64,000 nucleotides of DNA from Actinomadura meyerae (GCF_900188445.1 NZ_FZOR01000002.1:62001-126000), one strand, 5' to 3'; shown: positions 26,662-35,992, numbered from the stretch's first letter. Notes: a model not told the origin generated them from the letters alone. A program made the numbers and translations.

Positions 26662-27156
26662 ATGACGATCACCACGCGGGCCCTCGGCGCCGACTTCCCC
26701 ACCCCGATCGACGACCGCTACTTCGAGGACTACAAGGAGGGCTCGGTCTACGAGTACGGCCACGTCACCCTGGACGAGGACGAGATCATCGAGTTCGCCC
26801 GCCGGTTCGACCGGCAGCCGATCCACATCGACCCGGAGTTCGCCGCGACCGGCCCGTTCGGCGGCATCATCGCCAGCGGCTGGCACACCGGCTCGATCAT
26901 GATGCGGCTGTTCGCCGACCACTTCCTGTCCAGCGTCGCGAGCCTCGCCTCCCCCGGCGTGGACGAGCTGCGCTGGCCGGCGCCCGTCCGCCCCGGCGAC
27001 TCCCTCCGGCTGCGCGTCGCCGTGCTGGAGGCGCGCCCGTCCCGCTCCAAGCCGGACCGCGGCATCGTCCGCACCCGCGCCGAACTGCTCAACCAGGACG
27101 ACCAGGTCGTCCTGGACACCCTCCCGATGAACCTGCTGCGCCGCCGCCCCGCCTGA
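26662..27156 (+). CDS. MaoC-family (R)-enoyl-CoA hydratase-like protein
   Basis: A 164-residue hot-dog-fold hydratase. The catalytic motif region FARRFDRQPIHIDPEFAATGPFGGIIASGWHT carries the Asp and His of the R-hydratase motif (D-x4-H). WPAPVRPGDSLRLRVAVLEARPSRSKPDRGIV forms the following strands. It likely hydrates enoyl-CoA or acts in acyl-CoA turnover. ATG 26662 follows GGAGG closely; a leaderless start is also possible. It runs 20 bases after tetR, so it may be part of that regulon. Confidence 0.88.
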   Translation: MTITTRALGADFPTPIDDRYFEDYKEGSVYEYGHVTLDEDEIIEFARRFDRQPIHIDPEFAATGPFGGIIASGWHTGSIMMRLFADHFLSSVASLASPGVDELRWPAPVRPGDSLRLRVAVLEARPSRSKPDRGIVRTRAELLNQDDQVVLDTLPMNLLRRRPA

Positions 27157-27159
27157 CGC

Positions 27160-29460
27160 TCAGAGCTTCTCGATGGTGGCGAAGCGGAGGACGAGCGTGC
27201 GGACGCCGTACTCGCCGCCGAAGTCGATGCTGGCCTTCTCCCCGCGGTCGTAGACCGAGACGACGGTGCCGAGGCCGAACGCGTCGTGGGTGACCTTGTC
27301 GCCCGGGGAGAGGGACGGCACCGGCCGGTTCCCCGGCGAGCGGGTCCCGGGCCGCTCCGCCATGCGCGACATCGCCGGGCTGGACGCCGAGGACGACTCG
27401 CGCTCCCACTCGACGAGGCTCTTCGGGACCTCGCCGAGGAACCGGGACGGCGGGTTCACCTGCGGCGCGCCCCACGAGCTGCGCATCGCCGCGCGGGAGA
27501 CGTAGAGGCGCTGCCGGGCGCGGGTGATGCCCACGTAGGCGAGGCGGCGCTCCTCTTCGAGCTCCTTGGGGTTGCTCATGGCGCGCAGGTGCGGGAAGAC
27601 GCCGTCCTCCATCCCGGTGAGGAACACCACCGGGAATTCGAGGCCCTTCGCGGTGTGCAGGGTCATCAGGGTGACGACGCCGTGCTCGTTCTCCTCGGGC
27701 TGCTCGCCGGGCGGGACGGGCCCGCCCTTGGCGCCGCCGGGGATGGAGTCGGCGTCGGCGACCAGCGCGACCTGCTCCAGGAACTCGGGGAGGCGGCCCT
27801 CGGCGGACTCGCCGTCGAGGCGCTCCTCGAACTCTCGGGCGACGGCCTCCAGCTCCTGGAGGTTCTCGACGCGGGTCTCGTCCTGCGGGTCCTTGGAGTT
27901 CTGCAACTCCTCCAGGTAGCCGCTGGCCTTGAGGACCTCGGCGATCAGGTCGGCGGGGGTGAGCGACTCGGCGGCGGCGCGCAGCTCGTCCAGCAGGGTG
28001 ACGAACTCGCGGACGGCGTTGATCGAGCGGGTCGCCATGCCGGGGACGTCCTCGGGCACGCGGAGCGCCTGCCAGAACGAGATGCGCTCGCGGGACGCGT
28101 ACGCCTCCACGCAGGCTTCGGCGCGGTCGCCGATGCCGCGCTTCGGCACGTTCAGGATGCGGCGCAGGGAGACGGTGTCCTCGGGGTTGGCGAGGCAGCG
28201 CAGGTAGGCGAGCGCGTCGCGGATCTCCTTGCGCTCGTAGAACCGGACGCCGCCGACGACCTTGTACGGCAGCCCGACCCGGATGAACACCTCTTCGAAG
28301 ACGCGGGACTGGGCGTTGGTGCGGTAGAACACGGCGACGTCGCCGGGACGGGCGTCGCCCTCGTCGGTGAGCCGGTCGACCTCGTGGGCGACGAACGCGG
28401 CCTCGTCGTGCTCGTTGTCGGCCACATAGCCGGTGATCTTGTGGCCCTCGCCCTGGTCGGACCACAGCTTCTTGGGCTTGCGGTCGGCGTTGCGCTCGAT
28501 CACCGCGTTGGCCGCGGACAGGATCGTCTGCGTGGAGCGGTAGTTCTGCTCCAGCAGGATCGTGGTGGCGTCCGGGTAGTCGCGCTCGAACTCCAGGATG
28601 TTGCGGATCGTCGCGCCGCGGAACGCGTAGATCGACTGGTCGGCGTCGCCGACGACGCACAGCTCCGCCGCGCCGAGCCCCTCGCCGTCGCCGTACCCAT
28701 CGCCGCCGCCGTCGGCCGGGCCGCCGGAGATGGGCGCGGTCAGCTCGCGGACCAGCTCGTACTGCGCGTGGTTGGTGTCCTGGTACTCGTCGACGAGGAC
28801 GTGCCGGAACCGGCGCCGGTAGTGCTCGGCGGCCTCCGGGAACACCTGGAGCAGGTTGACCGTCATCATGATCAGGTCGTCGAAGTCCATGGCGCCGGCC
28901 TGCTGGAGCCGCGCCTGGTACATCTCGTACGCCTCGGCGAGCGTCTGCTCCATGTGCGTGGAGGCGCGGTCCTTGAACGTCTCGTAGTCGATCAGCTCGT
29001 TCTTCAGGTTGGAGACCTGGGCGCTGAACGACTTCGGCGGGTACCGCTTCGGGTCGAGGTCGAGCTCGCGGCAGACCAGCGCCATCAGCCGGTTCGCGTC
29101 GGCCTGGTCGTAGATCGAGAAGCTCGTGGGGAAGCCGAGGCGCTTGGCCTCGCGGCGCAGGATCCGCACGCACGCGGAGTGGAACGTCATCACCCACATG
29201 GCGCGCGAGCGCGGCCCGACGAGGGCGTCGACGCGCTCCTTCATCTCGGCGGCGGCCTTGTTGGTGAAGGTGATCGCGAGGATCTGGCCGGGGTGCACGT
29301 CCCGCTCGGCGAGCAGGTGCGCGATGCGGTGGGTGAGCACCCGGGTCTTGCCCGAGCCGGCGCCCGCGACGATCAGCAGGGGGCCGCCGGAGTGCACGAC
29401 GGCGGCGCGCTGCTGCGGGTTGAGGCCATCGAGCAAGGGGTGAGCTTCGGTCTTCGACAT
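27160..29460 (-). CDS. pcrA: ATP-dependent DNA helicase PcrA/UvrD
   Basis: A 766-residue superfamily 1A 3'-5' helicase for repair and replication restart. Walker A AGAGSGKT at 32-39, the Q-motif NPQQRAAV before it, VDEYQDTNHAQYEL (Walker B), GDADQSIYAFRGA, TLHTAKGLEFPVVFLTG and YVGITRARQRLYVSRA are all intact. The C-terminal domain GDKVTHDAFGLGTVVSV is the PcrA tail that binds RNA polymerase. ATG 29460 lies 8 bases after a minus-strand TAGACT (29474-29469), so the mRNA may be leaderless. A Gly/Asp-rich insertion (PADGGGDGYGDGEGLG) occurs before motif II-III. Confidence 0.96.
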   Translation of the reverse strand: MSKTEAHPLLDGLNPQQRAAVVHSGGPLLIVAGAGSGKTRVLTHRIAHLLAERDVHPGQILAITFTNKAAAEMKERVDALVGPRSRAMWVMTFHSACVRILRREAKRLGFPTSFSIYDQADANRLMALVCRELDLDPKRYPPKSFSAQVSNLKNELIDYETFKDRASTHMEQTLAEAYEMYQARLQQAGAMDFDDLIMMTVNLLQVFPEAAEHYRRRFRHVLVDEYQDTNHAQYELVRELTAPISGGPADGGGDGYGDGEGLGAAELCVVGDADQSIYAFRGATIRNILEFERDYPDATTILLEQNYRSTQTILSAANAVIERNADRKPKKLWSDQGEGHKITGYVADNEHDEAAFVAHEVDRLTDEGDARPGDVAVFYRTNAQSRVFEEVFIRVGLPYKVVGGVRFYERKEIRDALAYLRCLANPEDTVSLRRILNVPKRGIGDRAEACVEAYASRERISFWQALRVPEDVPGMATRSINAVREFVTLLDELRAAAESLTPADLIAEVLKASGYLEELQNSKDPQDETRVENLQELEAVAREFEERLDGESAEGRLPEFLEQVALVADADSIPGGAKGGPVPPGEQPEENEHGVVTLMTLHTAKGLEFPVVFLTGMEDGVFPHLRAMSNPKELEEERRLAYVGITRARQRLYVSRAAMRSSWGAPQVNPPSRFLGEVPKSLVEWERESSSASSPAMSRMAERPGTRSPGNRPVPSLSPGDKVTHDAFGLGTVVSVYDRGEKASIDFGGEYGVRTLVLRFATIEKL

Positions 29461-29468
29461 CACGTGCG

Positions 29469-29474
29469 AGTCTA
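29469..29474 (-). promoter_or_regulatory. -10 hexamer for leaderless pcrA
   Basis: TAGACT on the minus strand, 8 bases before ATG 29460. There is no ribosome-binding site in between. Confidence 0.45.
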
Positions 29475-29575
29475 CGGCGCGGCGCCGACGGTTTCGGCGC
29501 GTCCGCGACACCGGCCGCGGCGGGCCGCAGGCCGCGCCGCGTCCCGCCACGGCCCGGGTCGGGACGTTCCGCGGG

Positions 29576-29962
29576 TCAGGACGTCTTGCGGTGGTCGCGG
29601 GCGGACTCGGCGGCGGCGTGGACGGCGGCGAGGTCCGCGCCCGTCGCGGCCATGGACGCGGCGGCGACCGCGCCCTCGACCAGGGGCGCGTCGGCGAGCA
29701 GGACGTCGTCGCCGCCGGCGTCCTCGATGAGCATCTTGGCGGTGAGGACGGAGCTGCCGAGGTCGGCGAGCAGCACCACGCCGTCGCCGTCGTTCGCGGT
29801 GGCGACGGCCTGCTCGACCAGGTCGATGCTGGTCCCGAGGCGGCCCTCGGCGTCGCCGCCGGCGGGTTCGACGACGGCCTTCCCGACGCCCATCGCGCGG
29901 GCGACCTCGGCGGCGCCCTCGGCGAGCGTCGCGCTGTGCGAGATGAGCACGATGCCGACCAT
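29576..29962 (-). CDS. dhaM: Dihydroxyacetone kinase phosphotransfer subunit DhaM (EIIA-like)
   Basis: A 128-residue EIIA-Man-like domain. The phosphorylated His is in VLISHSATLAEG at position 9, and LLADLGSSVLTAKML is the second family motif. It passes phosphate from HPr to the ADP bound on DhaL. Only the EIIA domain is present, without the HPr and EI domains fused in E. coli DhaM, so general PTS proteins must be encoded elsewhere. The ATG follows the dhaL stop directly (TGAATG). Last gene of dhaKLM. Confidence 0.93.
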   Translation of the reverse strand: MVGIVLISHSATLAEGAAEVARAMGVGKAVVEPAGGDAEGRLGTSIDLVEQAVATANDGDGVVLLADLGSSVLTAKMLIEDAGGDDVLLADAPLVEGAVAAASMAATGADLAAVHAAAESARDHRKTS

Positions 29963-30631
29963 TCAGCCCTCCCCCGTCACATCGGCGAGCGCCCCGAGCA
30001 GGAGCGCGGTGGACGCGGCGCCCGGGTCCATGTGCCCGACGCTGCGCTCGCCCAGGTAGCTCGCGCGGCCCTTGCGGGCCCGCATCGGGACGGTGTCCTC
30101 CGCGCCCGTGACGGCCGCATCGGCGGCGGCGCGCACGCACCCGGCGAGATCGGCCCCGTCCGCGAGCGCCGCCTCGTAGGCCGCGACCGCCGGGGCGAGC
30201 GCGTCGACCATGGTCTTGTCGCCGTCGGCGGCCTTGCCGAGGTCGCGGACGCCGTCCAGCGCGGCCCGCAGCGCCCCGCCGAGCGCGGCGGCGTCCACGT
30301 CGGCGGCGTCGCCGAGGGACTTGCCCGCGCGGCGCAGCGCCGTCCCGTAGAGGGGACCGGACGCCCCGCCGGTCTTGGACACGATGGCCCGCCCGGCGGC
30401 GATCAGCACCTTGCCGGGCGGCGCGCCGTCCGGGAGGGCCTCGACGGCCGCACGGAAGCCGCGGTCGAGGTTGTGGCCGTGGTCGCCGTCGCCGATGGCG
30501 GCGTCCAGCCGGGTGAGCCGCTCGGCGTCGGCGGCGACCCGTTCGGCGGCGTGCCGGATCCAGGAGGCGAGGCCGTCCGCGTCCAGCGAGACCCCGTCCG
30601 CCGGGCCGGAGTCCGTCGAGCCCGCGTTCAC
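29963..30631 (-). CDS. dhaL: Dihydroxyacetone kinase subunit DhaL
   Basis: A 222-residue ADP-binding subunit of PTS-dependent dihydroxyacetone kinase. [19 protein letters not shown] holds the two-magnesium Asp ligands. [19 protein letters not shown] binds the nucleotide phosphates, and [23 protein letters not shown] is the C-terminal family signature. GTG 30631 overlaps the dhaK stop (GTGA), giving coupling with DhaK. About 18 extra N-terminal residues precede the domain. Confidence 0.94.
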   Translation of the reverse strand: MNAGSTDSGPADGVSLDADGLASWIRHAAERVAADAERLTRLDAAIGDGDHGHNLDRGFRAAVEALPDGAPPGKVLIAAGRAIVSKTGGASGPLYGTALRRAGKSLGDAADVDAAALGGALRAALDGVRDLGKAADGDKTMVDALAPAVAAYEAALADGADLAGCVRAAADAAVTGAEDTVPMRARKGRASYLGERSVGHMDPGAASTALLLGALADVTGEG

Positions 30632-31623
30632 CGGCCCCACCGGAGCCCGGGGGTCTCGACGGGCGCGTCCCAGAGGCGGGTCAGCTCGGGCGTCATCCGG
30701 CAGACGCTGATCATGCAGCCGGCCATCTCCAGGCTCGTGACGTACGGGCCGACCAGGCGCCGAACGACGGTCGCGCCGTGCCCCTCCAGCCACTCGGCCG
30801 CCGCCGCGTAGGCGATGTACTGCTCGATCAGCGGGGTGCCGCCCATCCCGTTCACCAGCACCAGGACCTCGGACCCCGACAGCGGCATGTCCGCGTCGAT
30901 CGCGGTGAGCGAGGCGGCCGTGATCTCCGCGGCCGTGCCGATCTCGGCGCGCTCCCGGCCGGGCTCGCCGTGGATGCCGATGCCGAGCTCCATCTCGTCC
31001 TCGCCGAGCTCGAACGTGGGCGTCCCGGCGGCGGGCACCGTGCAGGGCGAGATCGCGACGCCGAACGACCGGCTGCGCTCGTTCACCTCCCGCGCGACCC
31101 CCGCGACCGCGTCCAGCGCCGCGCCCTCCTCGGCGAGCGCGCCGGCGATCTTCTCCACGAACAGGGTCGCGCCGGTGCCGCGCCGCCCGGCGGTGAACGT
31201 GCTGTCCTCGACGGCGACGTCGTCGTTGATGATGACCGAATCGACCTCGATGTCCTCGTCCTCGGCGAGTTCGGCCGCGAGCTGGAAGTTCATGACGTCG
31301 CCGGTGTAGTTCTTCACCAGGTGCACCACCCCGGCGCCGCCGTCCACGGCCATCGTCGCCGCGATGATCTGGTCGGGGACGGGTGAGGTGAACACCTCGC
31401 CGCAGCAGGCCGCGTCCAGCATGCCGTGGCCGACGAAACCGGCGTGCAGCGGCTCGTGGCCGGACCCCCCGCCCGACACCAGGGCGACCTTTCCGGACCG
31501 GGGCGCGTCCGCCCGCACGACCGTGCCGTTCTCCGGATCGACGTTCAGCGAAGGATGCGCGGCGGCGAGGCCGCGCAGCGCGTCGGAGACCACGTCCGCC
31601 GGGGCGTTGATGAGTTTGCGCAT
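30628..31623 (-). CDS. dhaK: Dihydroxyacetone kinase subunit DhaK
   Basis: A 331-residue substrate subunit that binds dihydroxyacetone covalently as a hemiaminal through a His, found here in [11 protein letters not shown] near residue 216. [39 protein letters not shown] and VLLVNGMGG-like ([13 protein letters not shown]) motifs match the family. Starts at ATG 31623. First gene of a dhaKLM operon on the minus strand. Its divergent neighbour is a nucleoside hydrolase. Phosphate comes from phosphoenolpyruvate by way of DhaM. Confidence 0.95.
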   Translation of the reverse strand: MRKLINAPADVVSDALRGLAAAHPSLNVDPENGTVVRADAPRSGKVALVSGGGSGHEPLHAGFVGHGMLDAACCGEVFTSPVPDQIIAATMAVDGGAGVVHLVKNYTGDVMNFQLAAELAEDEDIEVDSVIINDDVAVEDSTFTAGRRGTGATLFVEKIAGALAEEGAALDAVAGVAREVNERSRSFGVAISPCTVPAAGTPTFELGEDEMELGIGIHGEPGRERAEIGTAAEITAASLTAIDADMPLSGSEVLVLVNGMGGTPLIEQYIAYAAAAEWLEGHGATVVRRLVGPYVTSLEMAGCMISVCRMTPELTRLWDAPVETPGLRWGR

Positions 31624-31728
31624 GTCTCTTGCTCTACCCCGGTGCGGCGCCGCGTCCCAGGCCCAATCGCCGGACGGTCCGCGATCTTCGGCGTCCGGCC
31701 GCGCCTGGAGGGCGTACGGGTTCGCGTA

Positions 31729-31734
31729 TAGGTT
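31729..31734 (+). promoter_or_regulatory. -10 hexamer for leaderless nucleoside hydrolase
   Basis: TAGGTT followed by six bases and then GTG 31741, which places the transcript start at the first base of the start codon. Confidence 0.45.
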
Positions 31735-31740
31735 TCGGTC

Positions 31741-32697
31741 GTGACCAAGAGACCCGCGATCCTCTACGACTGCGACACCGGCATCGACGACGCGATGACG
31801 CTGCTCTACCTGGCCTCGCTGGTCCGGGCAGGCGAGGCGGAGCTGGCGGCGGTCGGCACGGTGCACGGCAACATCGACCCGCTGACCGGGGCGCTGAACA
31901 CGCTGCGCGTGCTGGAGGCGGCCGGGATCACCGAGGGCGTCCCGGTCGCGGTGGGCGCGGACCGGCCGATGGCGCAGGACGTCCACTACGCGCTGGACTG
32001 GCACGGGACGGACGGTCTCGGCGACACCCACCTGCCCGAGCCTGCCGGGCGGCCGGTCGCCGAGCCCGCCCCGGCGCAGATCGTCCGGCTGGCGCGCGAG
32101 CGGCCCGGCGAGCTGACGCTGCTGGCGACCGGCCCGCTGACGAACCTCGGCGCCGCCCTGCTGCTGGACCGCGAGCTGCCCTCGCTCGTCCGCGAGGTCG
32201 TCGTCATGGGCGGCGCGTTCGACCACCCGGGCAACATCACCACGCACGCCGAGGCGAACATCTGGCACGACCCGGAGGCCGCCGACCTGGTGTTCGCGGC
32301 GGACTGGCCGGTCGTGCTGGTGCCGCTGGACGCCACGCACCCGACCGCCGTCCACGACGACTGGCTCGACCGGCTCGCCGCGCACGACGGCGAGGTCGCC
32401 GCCTTCGCCGCGCGCATCCTGAAGTTCTACGAGGTCGCCTACACGCCGACGCTGAAGCGCCGGGGCGCGGTCATCCACGACGCCCTCGCCGCGATGCTGG
32501 CCGTGGACCCGGACCTCGGCGAGTACGCGCACCGGCCCGTCCGCGTGGAGCTGCGGGGCGAGCTGACGCGCGGCACGACCGTGTGGGACGCGCGGTCGCT
32601 GCCCGCCGAGGACACCCGCCGGCCGGTGAAGGTCGCCGTCGGCAGCGACGTGGCGGCGTTCCAGGAACGCCTTCTCGCGGCGCTGACCTCGTTCTGA
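31741..32697 (+). CDS. Nucleoside hydrolase (IunH/RihA type)
   Basis: A 318-residue ribonucleoside hydrolase that splits nucleosides into base and ribose for salvage. The calcium site DCDTGIDDA at residues 10-18 is the canonical D-x-D-x4-[45 protein letters not shown] (Asn/Glu/Asn ribose contacts) and a C-terminal Asp-containing VTVWDAR-like segment complete the fold. The start is GTG 31741 with no ribosome site, consistent with a leaderless transcript. Substrate preference is not predictable. Confidence 0.92.
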   Translation: MTKRPAILYDCDTGIDDAMTLLYLASLVRAGEAELAAVGTVHGNIDPLTGALNTLRVLEAAGITEGVPVAVGADRPMAQDVHYALDWHGTDGLGDTHLPEPAGRPVAEPAPAQIVRLARERPGELTLLATGPLTNLGAALLLDRELPSLVREVVVMGGAFDHPGNITTHAEANIWHDPEAADLVFAADWPVVLVPLDATHPTAVHDDWLDRLAAHDGEVAAFAARILKFYEVAYTPTLKRRGAVIHDALAAMLAVDPDLGEYAHRPVRVELRGELTRGTTVWDARSLPAEDTRRPVKVAVGSDVAAFQERLLAALTSF

Positions 32698-32753
32698 ACC
32701 CCCGAGCGCGCGGAAGTCCGATCTCCGGGCGTGCCCGGACGGTTCGCGGACCT

Positions 32754-32759
32754 TATTGT
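32754..32759 (+). promoter_or_regulatory. -10 hexamer for leaderless PIG-L gene
   Basis: TATTGT, then seven bases, then GTG 32767. No ribosome-binding site. Confidence 0.45.
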
Positions 32760-32766
32760 TGAATCC

Positions 32767-33549
32767 GTGACCAACGTTCTGGACGACAATGAGCCGAGCG
32801 GAGCTCGTCCGTTGAATGGCGGCGGGCGGGGGCTGGAGGACGGGCTGCAGCGAGTCCTCGCCGTGATGGCGCACCCCGACGACGTCGACTTCGGCGCGGC
32901 CGGGACCGTGGCGGGCTGGACGGACCGGGGCATCGAGGTCGTCTACCTCATGGTGACCGACGGCGACGCGGGCGGCTTCGACGACGCGGTCTCCCGGGCG
33001 GACATGGCGGCGCTGCGCCGGGAGGAGCAGCGCGCGGCGGCCAAGTGCGTCGGGGTGACCGACGTCCGGTTCCTCGGCTACCCGGACGGGCGGGTCGAGG
33101 CCACCCTGGACCTGCGCCGCGACATCGCCCGGGTGATCCGGCAGGTGCGGCCGGACCGGGTGCTGATGCCGAGCCCGGAGCGCAACTACGAGCGGATCTA
33201 CCCGAGCCACCCCGACCACCGGGCGGTCGGCTCGGCCGCGCTCGACGCCGTCTACCCCGATGCCCGCAACCCGTACGCGTTCCCGGAGCTGCTCGCCGAG
33301 GAGGGCCTGGAGGCGTGGACGGCGCGGGAGGTGTGGATCACCGGCGGCCCCGTCGTGAACCACTACGTCGACATCACCGACCGCTTCGAGCGCAAGGTGA
33401 ACGCGCTGCGGGCGCACGCGAGCCAGACCGCGCACATGGGCGACGGGCTGCCGGAGATGCTGCGCGGCTGGCTGGGAGCCAACGCCGCGGCGGCGGGCCT
33501 GCCGGAGGGCCGGCTGGCCGAGTCCTTCCAGGTCGTCGACACCGCCTGA
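32767..33549 (+). CDS. PIG-L family LmbE-like deacetylase
   Basis: A 260-residue zinc-dependent N-acetylglucosaminyl deacetylase-fold protein. [15 protein letters not shown] at residues 34-48 is the AHPDD metal/catalytic motif. [21 protein letters not shown] supplies the second His cluster. In actinomycetes this family includes MshB and Mca of mycothiol metabolism, plus uncharacterised members; this one is shorter than Mca and I cannot assign it further. GTG 32767 is chosen from the leaderless promoter. It follows the nucleoside hydrolase by 70 bases with its own promoter. Confidence 0.87.
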   Translation: MTNVLDDNEPSGARPLNGGGRGLEDGLQRVLAVMAHPDDVDFGAAGTVAGWTDRGIEVVYLMVTDGDAGGFDDAVSRADMAALRREEQRAAAKCVGVTDVRFLGYPDGRVEATLDLRRDIARVIRQVRPDRVLMPSPERNYERIYPSHPDHRAVGSAALDAVYPDARNPYAFPELLAEEGLEAWTAREVWITGGPVVNHYVDITDRFERKVNALRAHASQTAHMGDGLPEMLRGWLGANAAAAGLPEGRLAESFQVVDTA

Positions 33550-33653
33550 ACGCACCCCCAAATTTTGGTCACGCTATAAATCCGGCTCATCACAAGCCGT
33601 AATTAGCCGCAGATCGGGCATGTACCCCACGTGACGGAACACGGGGGGTTGTC

Positions 33654-34109
33654 ATGCCGCATGAGATCGAGGCCACCGCCAGGTCCACCGCCGAACCGGA
33701 AGTGATCTTCAAGCACCTGTGCCTCGCCGAGGCGTGGGGCGAGTGGGGCGGCTTCTGGCTCCGCGCGCGGCGCGAGGCCGACGGGACCGAGCACCCGAAC
33801 GGGATCGGGGCCGTCCGGTCCGTCCCGCCCTGGCGCGAGGAGGTCGTGGCCTGGGACCCGCCGCGGCACTACGGCTACGTCGCCCGCACCGGCCCGCCGC
33901 GCCGCCGCGCGCTCGTCGACGTGACCCTGGAGCCGCAGCACGGCGGAACGCTGATCCGCTGGCGCGGCGAGGTCGAGGGCTTCCCGGGGACCGGCCCGTT
34001 CACGCGGGCGGCCCTGCGCCGCCGGTTCGGGACGTACGCGCGCCGCGTCGCCCGGCACGCCGAGCGCTGCGAACCCGGCTGCCCTGCCCGGCTGCCCGGC
34101 GTGCTCTAG
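33654..34109 (+). CDS. SRPBCC-family (polyketide cyclase-like) protein
   Basis: A 151-residue START-like/SRPBCC protein with a hydrophobic cavity: IEATARSTAEPEVIFKHLCLAEAWGEWGGFW begins the fold, HYGYVARTGPPRRRALVDVTLEPQHGGTLIRWRGEVEG forms the strands, and a basic C-terminal helix with RRRFGTYARRVARHAERC follows. Ligand unknown. ATG 33654 follows GGGGGGTT. The upstream 100 bases are AT-richer (GGTCACGCTATAAATCC) and hold the likely promoter. Its stop is followed at once by a degenerate tandem repeat array. Confidence 0.8.
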   Translation: MPHEIEATARSTAEPEVIFKHLCLAEAWGEWGGFWLRARREADGTEHPNGIGAVRSVPPWREEVVAWDPPRHYGYVARTGPPRRRALVDVTLEPQHGGTLIRWRGEVEGFPGTGPFTRAALRRRFGTYARRVARHAERCEPGCPARLPGVL

Positions 34110-34208
34110 GCACTCCGCACCATCACCCGGCGCACTCCGCGCCGCCCGGCGCACCGCGCGCCGTCCAGCGCACTGCGCACACCATCCGCGCACTGCGCAC
34201 CATCACCG
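34110..34208. repeat. Five degenerate 19-21 bp tandem repeats after SRPBCC stop
   Basis: Units at 34110-34129, 34130-34148, 34149-34167, 34168-34187 and 34188-34208 share the core GCGCACT(C/G)CGC(A/G)CC followed by AT or GC and C-rich bases. They begin at the base after the TAG stop at 34107-34109 and fill the gap to the next gene. There is no open frame across them. Confidence 0.75.
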
Positions 34209-34231
34209 GTCGCACGAATTCGGGGGGATCG

Positions 34232-35137
34232 ATGCGACGCCACATCATCGTGCTCGCCCTGGCCGCGGGCGCCACCGGGGCGGGGCTCACCGCCCACTGG
34301 CTCGTCGCGGACGCACCGCAGCGCAAGAGCGGCGCGACCGTCGGCGCCAAGGAAGCGGTCGAGCCCGGACGGGAGGCCGCCGTGGCGAACGAGCGGCGGA
34401 CCCGCCCGTTCGACCGGACGGCGCTGACCTTCGCCGTCCGCGACTACCTCGGCACCCGTCCGGGCAGGGCGGGGATCATGGCCACCGACCTGCGCACCGG
34501 GCTGTCGTTCGGGCAGAACGAGAACGGCCGGTTCGTCAGCGCCAGCGTCATGAAGGTCGACATCCTGTCCAGCCTCGTCCTGCGGCACCAGCGCGGGCGC
34601 GACGCGCTGACGCGGGGGCAGCGGGACCTCGCCGGGCAGATGATCCGGGAGAGCGACAACTCGGCGGCGGACGCGCTGTACTCCGCGGCCGGCGGCAGCG
34701 GCGGCGTCAGGAAGGCCAACCGGAGCCTCGGCCTGAAGAACACGACGCCGTTCGCCGGGTCATGGGGATCGTCGCTGACGACACCGGCCGACCAGGTGCG
34801 CCTGCTGCGGACCCTCGTGTCGGACAGCAGCCCCATCAAGCCGGCGAACCGCCGGTACATCCTGGGGCTGATGGGCTCGGTGGTGAAGGAGCAGGCGTGG
34901 GGCGTCAGCGCGGCGGCCCGTCCGGGCGAGAAGGTGGCGCTGAAGAACGGATGGACGCCGGTCCGCCGTCAGGGGCACGGCTGGACGGTGAACAGCGTCG
35001 GCCGCATCACCGGACGCGACCACGACTTCCTGGTCGCGGTGTGCAGCGGGGAGAGCCCGACGATGGAGAAGGGCGTGGCCACGGTCGAGCAGGTGGCCGA
35101 GATGGTCGTGAGCACGATGCGGGACTCGCATCCGTGA
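34232..35137 (+). CDS. Exported serine hydrolase, class A beta-lactamase fold
   Basis: A 301-residue penicillin-recognising enzyme-like protein. A signal anchor at residues 4-26 (HIIVLALAAGATGAGLTAHWLV) targets it outside. The active-site set is present: S105-V-M-K108, S141-D-N143 and K238-N-G240, the last a variant of KTG. The Glu166 region of true class A beta-lactamases is not evident, so peptidoglycan-related or other hydrolase activity is as likely as antibiotic hydrolysis. ATG 34232 follows GGGGGGATCG. It runs alone after the repeat array. Confidence 0.82.
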   Translation: MRRHIIVLALAAGATGAGLTAHWLVADAPQRKSGATVGAKEAVEPGREAAVANERRTRPFDRTALTFAVRDYLGTRPGRAGIMATDLRTGLSFGQNENGRFVSASVMKVDILSSLVLRHQRGRDALTRGQRDLAGQMIRESDNSAADALYSAAGGSGGVRKANRSLGLKNTTPFAGSWGSSLTTPADQVRLLRTLVSDSSPIKPANRRYILGLMGSVVKEQAWGVSAAARPGEKVALKNGWTPVRRQGHGWTVNSVGRITGRDHDFLVAVCSGESPTMEKGVATVEQVAEMVVSTMRDSHP

Positions 35138-35189
35138 GCCGGCGGGGTTCGCGCGGGGCCTCCGGAGCGGTCACGGGGGTCCCGCGGGC

Positions 35190-35213
35190 CCGGGCGGCGG
35201 GCCGGCCGCCCGG
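35190..35213. terminator. Bidirectional hairpin terminator
   Basis: CCGGGCGGC (35190-35198) pairs perfectly with GCCGCCCGG (35205-35213). It lies between convergent stops at 35137 and 35229. Confidence 0.6.
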
Positions 35214-35228
35214 CGGACGCCGGGTACG

Positions 35229-35978
35229 TCAGGGCCGTACCGGCCGGGTGAGCTTCACGCCCTCGCTCGCCGCGACGATCACGCAGGTGACGGTGCGGTC
35301 GCCCTGCCGCCACGACTCGTCCGTGGGGTAGTAGTAGGAGTTCCCGAGGCGGCTCCCCGCGGGGTCGCGGTCGATGCGCGCCCGGGTGCGGATCTTGCAG
35401 CCGTCCGACGCCCGGCGCTGCAGCTCCGACTCCGGCGGCATGATCGAGCCGGTCAGCCGGAAGACGGCCGCCACCTCGCCGTCGTGCGGCCCGGTGCACG
35501 GCACGATCTTCACGCTCTCGACCTCGACCGGCTCGGCGCCGGCCGGGTTGGACGCGGTCGCGGCGTCGTTGATGCAGTCGCCGACCTTCATCTTCTGCGC
35601 GTCCACCGTCTGCGTCCTGCTCTGCGTCGGCCGCGGCAGGGCGCCGCCGTCGGACGATGAGTCGCTGGCGGCGGCCGCGATGCCGATGACGACGGCGCTG
35701 ACGAGCCAGAGCGAGGACAGGACGATGCCGCCGATCGCGAGCCCGCGGCCGCGGCCGCCGTTGCGGCCGATCTGGCTCAGCGCGATCGCCCCGAGGATGA
35801 TCCCGAGGACGCCGAGGCAGCCGAGCAGGCCGGTGATGAAGGCCGCGACCGCGAGCCCGTTGGTGGACTCGTTGCGGTACGGGGAGCCGCCGTACCCGGG
35901 CGGCCCGGGAGGCGCCGGAGGAGGCTGGAAAGGGGGTTGGGGACCCGGGTACCCGGACCCGGGGGGAGGATATGTCAT
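35229..35978 (-). CDS. DUF4190/septum-formation-type membrane protein
   Basis: A 249-residue protein. A Pro/Gly/Tyr-rich N-terminus (YPPPGSGYPGPQPPFQPPP), two membrane helices typical of DUF4190 (VAAFITGLLGCLGVLGIILGAIAL and GLAIGGIVLSSLWLVSAVVIGIA), then an exported domain with cysteine pairs (VGDCINDAATA, VPCTGPHDGEVAAVF, DGCKIRTRA, TVTCVIVA) like the Septum_form family. ATG 35978 was chosen because a minus-strand TACAGT lies 8 bases upstream, suggesting a leaderless mRNA. Likely a cell-envelope protein; the exact role is unknown. Confidence 0.8.
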   Translation of the reverse strand: MTYPPPGSGYPGPQPPFQPPPAPPGPPGYGGSPYRNESTNGLAVAAFITGLLGCLGVLGIILGAIALSQIGRNGGRGRGLAIGGIVLSSLWLVSAVVIGIAAAASDSSSDGGALPRPTQSRTQTVDAQKMKVGDCINDAATASNPAGAEPVEVESVKIVPCTGPHDGEVAAVFRLTGSIMPPESELQRRASDGCKIRTRARIDRDPAGSRLGNSYYYPTDESWRQGDRTVTCVIVAASEGVKLTRPVRP

Positions 35979-35986
35979 GACCAGCG

Positions 35987-35992
35987 ACTGTA
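35987..35992 (-). promoter_or_regulatory. -10 hexamer for leaderless DUF4190 gene
   Basis: TACAGT on the minus strand, 8 bases before ATG 35978. No ribosome-binding site. Confidence 0.4.

Noticed and set aside
34110..34208. CRISPR-like array
   Set aside because: Repeats are contiguous and degenerate, with no spacers and no cas genes.
34232..35137. Calling the serine hydrolase a beta-lactamase resistance gene
   Set aside because: SxxK and SDN are present, but KTG is KNG and the Glu166 region is not evident; resistance cannot be claimed.
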